A stretch of 14,228 bases of DNA, from assembly GCA_007128525.1 (NCBI GenBank), contig SKXG01000443.1, positions 1-14,228 on the forward strand, written 5' to 3'. The notes beneath the pieces were generated by a model that was given only the letters and a program-made list of their open reading frames with translations, had not been told where the DNA came from and searched no databases. Origin of the DNA: Pseudomonadales bacterium. Its GTDB lineage: Bacteria > Pseudomonadota > Gammaproteobacteria > Pseudomonadales > Azotimanducaceae. Both the position numbers and the translations under genes were made by a program. Shown here in pieces: positions 8,824 to 14,228 of this stretch; position 1 is the first letter of the stretch, and each line of letters begins with the position of its first letter.

Positions 8824-9786
8824 TCAGTTGAGCTTCTGCTGCTGCGCCTGGCGCTCCGCAAGCGGTGGATAGGGCATCAGCACGGACTTCACCATGCGAC
8901 GCTTCTGACGCGGGTCTGGTGGATCCATGTCAGGCACCGGCAGGTCGAGCAGTGGCAGGAGCTGACGGATGTCCTCCGGGCTCATCTCCATAACCTGACC
9001 GCGCTTGAGCGCTGACGGCAGCACGACTGGCCCGAACCGCACCCGCTTCAGGCGTGATACCTGCATCTGCTGCGATTCGAACAGCCGGCGAACTTCCCGA
9101 TTGCGGCCTTCCAGCAAGGTAACGTGATACCAGTGATTACGCTGGCCGCCGCCATAGTGGCGAATGTCGGTGAAACGGGCCATGCCGTCCTCGAGCAGGA
9201 CGCCGTCCCGCAGAATCTGCTGTATGTCCCGGTTCAGCTCGCTGTCCACCCGGGCCGCATACTCCCGGTCCAGCACATACGAGGGGTGCATCATTCGGTG
9301 CGCCAGCTCACCGTCGTTGGTCATCAGCAGCAGTCCACTGCTGTTGATGTCGAGGCGGCCGATATTGATCCAGCGACCGCGCGGCAAAGCCGGCAGCTTG
9401 TCAAAAATGGTGGGGCGCCCTTCGGGGTCATGGCGTGAGCACACCACACCTTCAGCCTTGTTCAGCAGCAACACCCGGATGTTGGTCTTGCCCACCGGTC
9501 GCAACGACACGACACGACCATCGACTTCCACTTTGTCACTGAGCCGAACCTGAGCGCCCAGCTCAGCCACTTTGCCATTGACGCGGATGCGCCCGGCAGA
9601 GATCCAGCCTTCAATTTCCCGTCGTGAGCCGAGACCCAAGGTCGCCAGCGCCTTCTGCAGGCGCTGTGGCGCGCTGTCATCAGGAGCTGCCGGTGCCCGG
9701 CGGCCGCGTTGACCACCCGGTGCTGGCGGCCGCGATGGCCGCGGCCCTGACGACGGCCCCCGGCCTGTACTTCGCCGTTTTGCCAT
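8824..9786 (-). CDS. rluB: 23S rRNA pseudouridine(2605) synthase RluB
   Basis: RsuA/RluB-family pseudouridine synthase that modifies position 2605 in the peptidyl-transferase region of 23S rRNA. It has 320 residues. An Arg/Pro/Gly-rich, probably disordered segment (1-38) is followed by an S4 RNA-binding domain (about 40-80, SRREIEGWISAGRIRVNGK at 54-72) and the catalytic domain with GRLDINSSGLLL, where D146 is the nucleophile. The EGRNREVRR motif and the RRMVKSVL tail match RluB rather than RluE/RluF. The ATG overlaps the scpB stop by one base (TGATG), so it is translationally coupled as the last gene of the trpS-scpA-scpB-rluB string. Its neighbour to the right on the map converges on it (yciK); the 19-base gap has no clear terminator. 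Confidence 0.94.
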   Translation of the reverse strand: MAKRRSTGRGPSSGPRPSRPPAPGGQRGRRAPAAPDDSAPQRLQKALATLGLGSRREIEGWISAGRIRVNGKVAELGAQVRLSDKVEVDGRVVSLRPVGKTNIRVLLLNKAEGVVCSRHDPEGRPTIFDKLPALPRGRWINIGRLDINSSGLLLMTNDGELAHRMMHPSYVLDREYAARVDSELNRDIQQILRDGVLLEDGMARFTDIRHYGGGQRNHWYHVTLLEGRNREVRRLFESQQMQVSRLKRVRFGPVVLPSALKRGQVMEMSPEDIRQLLPLLDLPVPDMDPPDPRQKRRMVKSVLMPYPPLAERQAQQQKLN

Positions 9787-10532
9787 CAGTACCGCTCACC
9801 CTGGCCATTGTCCGGTTCCCACTCAGGCGTCGTTTCCGGCTCCGGCTCCTGCTCCGGCTCCGATGCCCATCCCGCATCGACATCGGTATCGGCGTCATCG
9901 ACGCGCAAGCGGTCATCATCGTGTGCCGCAACCGCCAGCTCCTCGTCCGTCAGGCCTTCGGCGTACTCAGGACCGGCCTCTGCCAGGTCTTCGATGTGCG
10001 GCTCGGTCAGCGCACGCACTTCCGCCATCGGCGGCAGCTGGTCGAGACTGCTGAGGTTGAAGTAATCGAGAAATGCCTTGGTGGTGCCGTACATGGCCGG
10101 CCGCCCCGGCACCTCCTTGTAACCAATCACCCGGATCCACTCACGTTCAAGCAGCGTGCGGATGATGTTGGAACTGACCGATACACCGCGGACATCCTCA
10201 ATGTCACCCCGGGTCACCGGCTGCCGGTATGCGATCAGCGCCAGTGTCTCGATCAGCGCCCGTGAATACCGCGGCGGCTTCTCCTCGAACATTCGGCTGA
10301 TCCACGGACTCAGTTCCTGACGCACCTGCAAGCGATAGCCGCTGGCCACTTTCTTCAGCTCATAACCTCGATCGCCGCAGGCCTCATCAAGCTGCGTCAA
10401 CGCGGCCTTGAGCATCTCACGGTCAGCCTCGTCGTCGGCAAACAGCCCCTGCAACCGGTCCAGCGACATGGGTTGCTCGGCTGTCAGCAATGCGGCTTCC
10501 AGGATGCGCACGATCTGATCTTGTTCCAACAT
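9786..10532 (-). CDS. scpB: Segregation and condensation protein B
   Basis: Winged-helix (kite) dimer subunit of the SMC-ScpAB condensin that compacts and separates the nucleoid. It has 248 residues. Two winged-helix domains span about 1-80 and 90-165. The second contains the family signature ETLALIAYRQPVTRGDIEDV (95-114) and the VPGRPAMYGTT loop (141-151). From about 205 the protein becomes a long acidic tail, with Glu-Pro repeats at 225-240, that is not part of the conserved fold. The ATG at 10532 shares its A with the scpA stop (TAATG), and GAGGA at the end of scpA is the probable ribosome site. It lies between scpA and rluB, as in many bacteria. SMC itself is not in this window. Confidence 0.96.
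   Translation of the reverse strand: MLEQDQIVRILEAALLTAEQPMSLDRLQGLFADDEADREMLKAALTQLDEACGDRGYELKKVASGYRLQVRQELSPWISRMFEEKPPRYSRALIETLALIAYRQPVTRGDIEDVRGVSVSSNIIRTLLEREWIRVIGYKEVPGRPAMYGTTKAFLDYFNLSSLDQLPPMAEVRALTEPHIEDLAEAGPEYAEGLTDEELAVAAHDDDRLRVDDADTDVDAGWASEPEQEPEPETTPEWEPDNGQGERY
9835..9858 (+). repeat. Short tandem hexamer inside scpB
   Basis: Four consecutive TCCGGC-type units (third unit TCCTGC), read on the plus strand, encode the Glu-Pro-rich part of the ScpB tail on the minus strand. The array is short, in frame (6-base unit) and inside a coding region, so copy changes would only lengthen or shorten the tail. It is not a CRISPR or an intergenic repeat. Confidence 0.6.
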
Positions 10533-11485
10533 TATTCCTCGTCGTATACGTCTGCGTCGCGCTCTGGCGCGTCAAGGTCCTGCTCATCGTCGTACAGCGC
10601 TGCATCCGACTCGTCCGGGCCGGCTGCACGCACATAGATCGGTGCAAAGGGCGCATTCTGCACCAGGCTGGCCAGACGCTCCCGGACCAGCTCCATGATG
10701 GCCAGGAATGTCACGATGACGCCCAGGCGTCCTTCACGGTGATTGAACAGACTGACAAACGGTAGAAACTCATCCGGGACTTCGTTGAGCCGGTCCAGCA
10801 CCGACGTCATGCGTTCACGCACCGACAGCGGCTCCAGCTGCACGGCATGATGCTGATACATGTCGGCTCGATGCATGACCCGTGACAGTGCCATCAGCAG
10901 CTCGCGCATGTCGACATCCGGCTGTGCCTGGTGTCGGATCAGGTCCGGACGCTGGACCCAGGCTGGAAAAATCTCACGCTCCATGCGCGGGATCTCGTCG
11001 AGCTGTTCCGCGGTGGTTTTGAGCTGTTCATAGGCCTGCAGGCGCCGAATCAGCTCGGCTCTGGGGTCATCCTCATCGTCCAGCGTCGTCGACACACGGG
11101 GCAACAGCATCCGCGACTTGATCTCCGCCAGCAGCGCGGCCATCACCAGATACTCGGCCGCCAGCTCCAGCTGCAGCGCCGTCATCAGCTCGATATAGCT
11201 CATGTACTGACGGGTGATTTCCGCCACGCGGATGTCGAGAATATCCAGATTCTCGCGCCGGATCAGATACAGCAGCAGGTCCAGCGGCCCTTCGAACGTC
11301 TCCAGAAAGACTTCCAGGGCCTGCGGCGGGATATACAGGTCGGTCGGCAGCTCAGTGACGACTTCGCCGGCAACCAGCGCTATGGGCCCGGTGCCGGCGT
11401 CCGCTGAGGCATTCGGCTCCTGTTGTCGCAGGCGCCGCAAGCGCTCCCCAACAGGGATTTCATCAATGCCGTTCGATTCGGTCAC
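10532..11485 (-). CDS. scpA: Segregation and condensation protein A
   Basis: Kleisin subunit that bridges the SMC heads and binds an ScpB dimer in the SMC-ScpAB condensin. It has 317 residues, including a 50-residue N-terminal extension before the conserved ETFEGPLDLLLYLI block (62-75) and NLDILDIRVAEI (79-90). The C-terminal winged helix with FLAIMELV is followed by an acidic tail rich in Asp/Glu. The start is a GTG at 11485. AGAGG lies 5 bases upstream, overlapping the trpS stop (TAG). An ATG two bases upstream of the GTG is out of frame and meets TGA immediately. The gap to trpS is 8 bases, and the stop overlaps the scpB start, so it belongs to one tightly packed operon. The usual family length is about 250-300. 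Confidence 0.95.
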   Translation of the reverse strand: MTESNGIDEIPVGERLRRLRQQEPNASADAGTGPIALVAGEVVTELPTDLYIPPQALEVFLETFEGPLDLLLYLIRRENLDILDIRVAEITRQYMSYIELMTALQLELAAEYLVMAALLAEIKSRMLLPRVSTTLDDEDDPRAELIRRLQAYEQLKTTAEQLDEIPRMEREIFPAWVQRPDLIRHQAQPDVDMRELLMALSRVMHRADMYQHHAVQLEPLSVRERMTSVLDRLNEVPDEFLPFVSLFNHREGRLGVIVTFLAIMELVRERLASLVQNAPFAPIYVRAAGPDESDAALYDDEQDLDAPERDADVYDEE

Positions 11486-11493
11486 ATGTGCCT

Positions 11494-12708
11494 CTAGCGG
11501 TAGCTGATGCCGATGGCAGATCGGACATCTTCCAGGGTTTCCCGCGCAACATCACGCGCCGCTTCAGAACCCTCAAGTACGATGGAGTTGACCAGCTCCG
11601 GATCGGCCGCAAATTGCTTTGCGCGCTCACGAATCGGCGTCTGTTCCGCAACCACAGCGTCGATCAGCGGGCCCTTGCAGTCCAGGCAGCCGATGCCAGC
11701 CGAGCGGCAGCCTTCCGCCGCCCAGTCGCAGACGGACGGCTCCGAGTAGATCAGGTGCCAGTCATACACTGGACAGACGTCCGGATTGCCCGGATCCGTG
11801 CGCCGCACGCGGGCCGGATCCGTTTTCATGGTCTTGATCTTCTGTTCGATGACGCCCGCTTCTTCACCGAGCGCAATGGTGTTGTTGTAGGACTTCGACA
11901 TCTTCTCGCCGTCCAGGCCAGGGAACCGTGGCACTTTGGTCAGCAGGGCCTGGGGTTCGGGCAGGATGATGCGCCCGGTACCTTCCAGATAACCGAACAG
12001 ACGCTCCCGGTCGCCGATCGACAGATTCTTCTGCTCGGTGAGCAGCGCCTGCGCCCGCTCCAGAACCTCGGCGTCGCCCTGCTCCTGATAGGCTTTGCGC
12101 AGATCGGTATACAGGCGACCCGCCTTCTTGCCCATCTTGCGCACCGCGGCCTCAGCCTGCTCGGCAAAACCGGGTTCGCGGCCATAGATGTGATTGAAGC
12201 GCCGTGCGATCTCGCGGGTGATCTCAACGTGAGCGACCTGGTCGTGTCCGACCGGCACATTGCCGGCCCGGTAGGCCAGGATGTCGGCCGACTGCAACAC
12301 CGGATAACCCAGAAAGCCGTAGGTTGCCAGGTCGCGGTCATTGAGTCGGGCCATCTGGTCTTTGTAGGTCGGAACCCGCTCGAGCCAGCTCAGCGGCGTA
12401 ATCATCGACAACAGCAGGTGCAGTTCTGCATGCTCCTGAATCCGCGACTGCACGAAGATAGTGGCCAGATTGGGGTTGATGCCAGCAGCCAGCCAGTCGA
12501 TAACGGTCGCCATCGCGACGTCCTCGATATCGATCTGATCATCATAATGGGTCGTCAGCGCGTGCCAGTCGGCCACAAAGAAGAAGCACTCGTACTCATG
12601 CTGGAGCTGTGCCCAGTTCTTCAGCACGCCGTGGTAGTGACCTACGTGCAGCTTGCCCGTCGGACGCATGCCGGACGACACCCGTTGCGCTGAATCGCTA
12701 CTACTCAA
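11494..12708 (-). CDS. trpS: Tryptophanyl-tRNA synthetase (probable Fe-S type)
   Basis: Class Ic aminoacyl-tRNA synthetase that charges tRNA-Trp. At 404 residues it is longer than E. coli TrpS (334) and of the Pseudomonas long type. Seen: SGMRPTGKLHVGHYHG with the HIGH-like HVGH at 21-24, the KMSKS loop at 269-273 after PGLDGE, and a mid-protein insertion (about 185-250) with charged helices. In the anticodon-side region, cysteines C312, C334, C341 and C344 form C-x21-C-x6-C-x2-C, one residue short of the C-x22-C-x6-C-x2-C [4Fe-4S] motif described for Thermotoga maritima TrpRS; C327 lies between. The start is a TTG at 12708, supported by GGGGGA (12719-12714) 5 bases upstream. An internal GTG (codon 10) leaves too short an N-terminus before SGMRPTG. 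It lies 94 bases after yciO and 8 bases before scpA. Confidence 0.96.
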   Translation of the reverse strand: MSSSDSAQRVSSGMRPTGKLHVGHYHGVLKNWAQLQHEYECFFFVADWHALTTHYDDQIDIEDVAMATVIDWLAAGINPNLATIFVQSRIQEHAELHLLLSMITPLSWLERVPTYKDQMARLNDRDLATYGFLGYPVLQSADILAYRAGNVPVGHDQVAHVEITREIARRFNHIYGREPGFAEQAEAAVRKMGKKAGRLYTDLRKAYQEQGDAEVLERAQALLTEQKNLSIGDRERLFGYLEGTGRIILPEPQALLTKVPRFPGLDGEKMSKSYNNTIALGEEAGVIEQKIKTMKTDPARVRRTDPGNPDVCPVYDWHLIYSEPSVCDWAAEGCRSAGIGCLDCKGPLIDAVVAEQTPIRERAKQFAADPELVNSIVLEGSEAARDVARETLEDVRSAIGISYR

Positions 12709-12719
12709 ACCAGTCCCCC

Positions 12720-12798
12720 AATGCCTGAAAGGCGGGCATTATAGCCACCTGCCCGCTCCGGGCCGAAGGGAAATTCGTCCCGGAGCGCTACAGAGCGC
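12720..12798 (-). promoter_or_regulatory. Chain of four overlapping hairpins in the yciO-trpS spacer
   Basis: In the 94-base spacer, four inverted repeats overlap end to end. A: 12785-12798, 5 bp, 4-base loop. B: 12754-12787, 9 bp (CGCTCCGGG with CCCGGAGCG), one C/T mismatch, then 4 bp and a 6-base loop. C: 12732-12756, 7 bp (GCGGGCA with TGCCCGC). D: 12720-12740, 6 bp (AATGCC with GGCATT). Adjacent hairpins share bases, so they are mutually exclusive. B begins 16 bases past the yciO stop but has no T-run, so it is not a standard intrinsic terminator. A role in yciO read-through or trpS control is inferred only. Confidence 0.5.
12738..12743 (-). promoter_or_regulatory. Candidate -10 box of trpS
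   Basis: A perfect TATAAT on the minus strand would start transcription near 12731, giving a leader of about 23 bases that includes the GGGGGA ribosome site before the TTG. The -35 region (TTCGGC at 12767-12762, 18-base spacer) is poor and lies inside hairpin B. The box itself lies in hairpins C and D. Confidence 0.5.
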
Positions 12799-12802
12799 CA
12801 GC

Positions 12803-13417
12803 TCAGGCCTCGAACTGCCCCAGCCCTTCGCGAATTACCTGTGGCGCCGGGCCTGTCAGGTCGACCACCGTCGTCGGCGTCAGCTCACAGGGGCCGCCAT
12901 CGATGATCAGATCCACCTGTCCCTCGAGCCGGTGCCGGATGTCGTCCATATCACTGAGCAGGCCAATGTCGTCCGGCAAAATCAGACTGGTCGACATCAG
13001 CGGCTCACCGAGGGTTTCAAGGAATTGTCGGGCAATGGGACTCCCCGGCACCCGTAACCCGATCGTACGCTTCTTCTCGTGCACCAGCCGGCGGGGCACT
13101 TCTTTGGTCGCAGGCAACAGAAAAGTGTAAGGGCCGGGCGTGTAGTGCTTGAGGATCCGGAAACTTGTATTGTCCACCCGCGCATACAGCCCCAGTTCAG
13201 ACAGATCCCGACACACCAGCGTGAACTGATGGCCCTTGTCCAGCCGGCGCAGACGCCGGATCCGTTCCAGTGCGCCTTTGTCACCAATGTGACAGCCGAC
13301 GGCATAGGTCGCGTCAGTGGGATAGACCACCACGGCGCCCTGACGGACCATCTCCGTGGCCTGATTCAGCAGCCGCTGTTGCGGATTTTCCGGATGCACC
13401 TGAAAGTACTGCGTCAT
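12803..13417 (-). CDS. yciO: YciO, Sua5/YrdC-family protein
   Basis: Paralogue of the threonylcarbamoyl-AMP synthase TsaC (Sua5/YrdC fold), which supplies the t6A tRNA modification; the role of YciO itself is unsettled. It has 204 residues, matching E. coli YciO closely in order: an N-terminal HPENPQQRLLNQA segment (8-20), VVYPTDATYAVGC (30-42), NFTL-like GHQFTLVCRDLSEL (62-75), KEVPRR (105-110), and PTTVVDLT (181-188). The catalytic K-x-R seen in TsaC is replaced (RLD at 58-60), and the S-x-N motif reads S144-L-I, as in other YciO proteins. The ATG at 13417 has AAGG just upstream. It leads the minus-strand string ahead of trpS and is divergent from yciB. I favour YciO over a true TsaC because of these substitutions. 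Confidence 0.93.
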   Translation of the reverse strand: MTQYFQVHPENPQQRLLNQATEMVRQGAVVVYPTDATYAVGCHIGDKGALERIRRLRRLDKGHQFTLVCRDLSELGLYARVDNTSFRILKHYTPGPYTFLLPATKEVPRRLVHEKKRTIGLRVPGSPIARQFLETLGEPLMSTSLILPDDIGLLSDMDDIRHRLEGQVDLIIDGGPCELTPTTVVDLTGPAPQVIREGLGQFEA

Positions 13418-13491
13418 GATCCTTTACTGTGCCTCTCGTCTCTGTGGGCTGCTATCGTCTATCATCCGGGCCCTGATCAACAAGGTGGCGC
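13418..13491. promoter_or_regulatory. Divergent yciO/yciB intergenic region
   Basis: The 74 bases between two divergent genes must hold both starts of transcription unless the genes are expressed from further away. On the plus strand TATCAT (13460-13465) is a possible -10 for yciB, with no good -35 at 16-18 bases. An imperfect 14-base dyad, 13464-13477 (ATC-C-GGG with CCC-T-GAT), overlaps it. AAGGTGG (13482-13488) is the yciB ribosome site. No protein-coding potential or RNA gene is visible. Confidence 0.35.
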
Positions 13492-14094
13492 ATGAAACAG
13501 TTTCTGGAGTTCATCCCCATCACGGCCTTCGTGGTGGTCTACTTCCTGCAGGACATCTATTGGGCCACCGGCGCGCTGATGCTCACCATCAGCATTCAGC
13601 TGGCACTGATGTGGCTGTTGCGATCACCCATCTCCGGGCCACTGAAACTGACCTTCTGGCTCAGCCTGGTGTTCGGAGCTCTGACGCTGTTCTACCGCAG
13701 CGCCGACTTCATCATGTGGAAGCCGACCATCGTCAACTGGCTGATGGCGGCCGTTCTGCTTGGAACGCTCGCGCTGAGCCGAATCAACCTGCTTGAGCGA
13801 ATGCTCGGCAGCCAGCTGGTGCTGCCGGAACGGGTCTGGCTGCACCTGGCCGTAGGCTGGTCCGCAGGCTTCGTGCTGGCCGGCGCGCTCAACCTGCTGG
13901 TTGCCTACAATTTCAGCGAGGCCTTCTGGGTCAGCTATCGCCTGTGGGGCGGCTTCGTACTGACGCTGAGCTATGTCGCTCTGACCATGACCTATCTGGT
14001 GCTGAGTGGCCACCTGCAGGAGACAACGGAGTCGACCACAGTGACCGAAACCAACGCCAGCACCAACCAGGAAACCGGACACCAGGATAAATGA
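13492..14094 (+). CDS. yciB: YciB (IspZ/intracellular septation A family) inner-membrane protein
   Basis: Multi-pass inner-membrane protein of the YciB/IspA family, linked in the literature to cell-envelope synthesis and septation; the molecular reaction is unknown. It has 200 residues against 179 in E. coli. It opens with the family signature MKQFLEFIP and continues with FGALTLFYRSADFIMWKPTI (61-80), the conserved LTLFF-x-FI-WK-T block. RMLGSQLVLPERVW (103-116) matches RMLGKELTLPQPVW-type loops. About six hydrophobic segments are visible (roughly 3-20, 24-43, 50-68, 79-96, 118-138, 150-173). A hydrophilic Thr/Glu/Asn-rich tail (176-200) is longer than usual. The ATG at 13492 follows AAGGTGG with a short spacer. 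The stop overlaps the next start by ATGA, indicating an operon. Confidence 0.94.
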   Translation: MKQFLEFIPITAFVVVYFLQDIYWATGALMLTISIQLALMWLLRSPISGPLKLTFWLSLVFGALTLFYRSADFIMWKPTIVNWLMAAVLLGTLALSRINLLERMLGSQLVLPERVWLHLAVGWSAGFVLAGALNLLVAYNFSEAFWVSYRLWGGFVLTLSYVALTMTYLVLSGHLQETTESTTVTETNASTNQETGHQDK

Positions 14095-14228
14095 AAGCAC
14101 TTCTCATCTTCGGCGCCAGCATGCTGCTTGCGGCTGGCCTGCTGCTCGCCAGTCCGTCAGCAACGGCAGATACCCAATATATCTCGGACCAGTTGACCGT
14201 GCCGCTGCGCAGTGGCCCATCCAACGCC
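14091..14228 (+). CDS. YgiM-like SH3 domain protein, 5' part (cut by window edge)
   Basis: The first 46 codons of an exported protein. A signal peptide is visible: K2, a hydrophobic core at about 3-20, and a likely cleavage after SATA (residue 26). The mature start, DTQYISDQLTVPLRSGPSN (27-45), matches the N-terminal bacterial SH3b domain of the YgiM/TIGR04211 family, whose members continue with a coiled coil and a C-terminal membrane anchor. Those parts would lie outside the window. The ATG at 14091 shares ATGA with the yciB stop, so the two genes are probably co-translated; AGGA (14084-14087) lies 3 bases before the ATG. The function is unknown; SH3b domains often bind peptidoglycan, so an envelope role fits its yciB neighbour. 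The family call rests on a short segment. Confidence 0.8.
   Translation, partial: MKALLIFGASMLLAAGLLLASPSATADTQYISDQLTVPLRSGPSNA

Noticed and set aside
8808..8845. GCAGCAG / CTGCTGC inverted repeat across the yciK and rluB ends as a two-way terminator
   Set aside because: The loop is over 20 bases, the stem is short, one arm is rluB glutamine codons, and no T-run is visible.
7953..8861. Open frame of 302 codons antisense to yciK
   Set aside because: The plus-strand gene has full SDR motifs and the antisense translation has none.
9835..9858. Tandem hexamer considered as a CRISPR or mobile-element repeat
   Set aside because: The units are 6 bases with no spacers and lie in frame inside scpB.
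11488..12693. Open frame of 401 codons antisense to trpS
   Set aside because: It mirrors trpS almost end to end. Such full-length shadows are expected in GC-rich genes, and the translation resembles no family.

Overview
The window looks like ordinary chromosomal, GC-rich DNA from a gammaproteobacterium. The gyrA-serC-pheA-hisC order, the fused chorismate mutase/prephenate dehydratase, the ubiG-yciK pair and the trpS-scpA-scpB-rluB string all resemble the Pseudomonas/Chromatiales-type core genome. I cannot place it to genus. There is no insertion sequence, phage gene, CRISPR array, tRNA or rRNA, and no base-composition break that I can see. No gap between genes exceeds about 120 bases.

Layout. 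(1) Bases 1-5770, minus strand: gyrA, serC, pheA and hisC (hisC runs off the left edge), read in that order. This is one probable operon joining DNA gyrase A to serine, phenylalanine and histidine synthesis. (2) Bases 5771-5888: a divergent promoter region. (3) Bases 5889-8804, plus strand: mtaD (MTA/SAH deaminase), ubiG (ubiquinone O-methyltransferase) and yciK (SDR oxidoreductase, overlapping ubiG by 17 bases). (4) Bases 8824-13417, minus strand: yciO, trpS, scpA, scpB and rluB in transcription order. The last four are tightly packed, with an 8-base gap and then two 1-base stop/start overlaps. (5) Bases 13418-13491: a second divergent intergenic region. (6) Bases 13492-14228, plus strand: yciB (six-helix envelope protein) overlapping by 4 bases a YgiM-like signal-peptide/SH3b gene cut by the window edge.

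How the genes fit together. SerC, PheA and HisC are amino-acid enzymes; SerC and HisC are both PLP aminotransferases. UbiG consumes SAM and releases SAH, which the neighbouring deaminase MtaD can remove. ScpA and ScpB are the partners of the SMC condensin, sharing an operon with tryptophanyl-tRNA synthetase and a 23S rRNA pseudouridine synthase. YciB and the SH3b protein are both envelope proteins.

I see no clearly new system. The points most worth checking are: a cysteine pattern in TrpS that nearly matches the [4Fe-4S] motif of a subset of TrpRS enzymes; a chain of four overlapping hairpins filling the yciO-trpS spacer with a perfect TATAAT inside; a possible leaderless mtaD transcript; and genes expected from related gene orders that are missing here (mupP between ubiG and yciK, mtnA between gyrA and mtaD, an rnm-like PHP gene between yciO and yciB).
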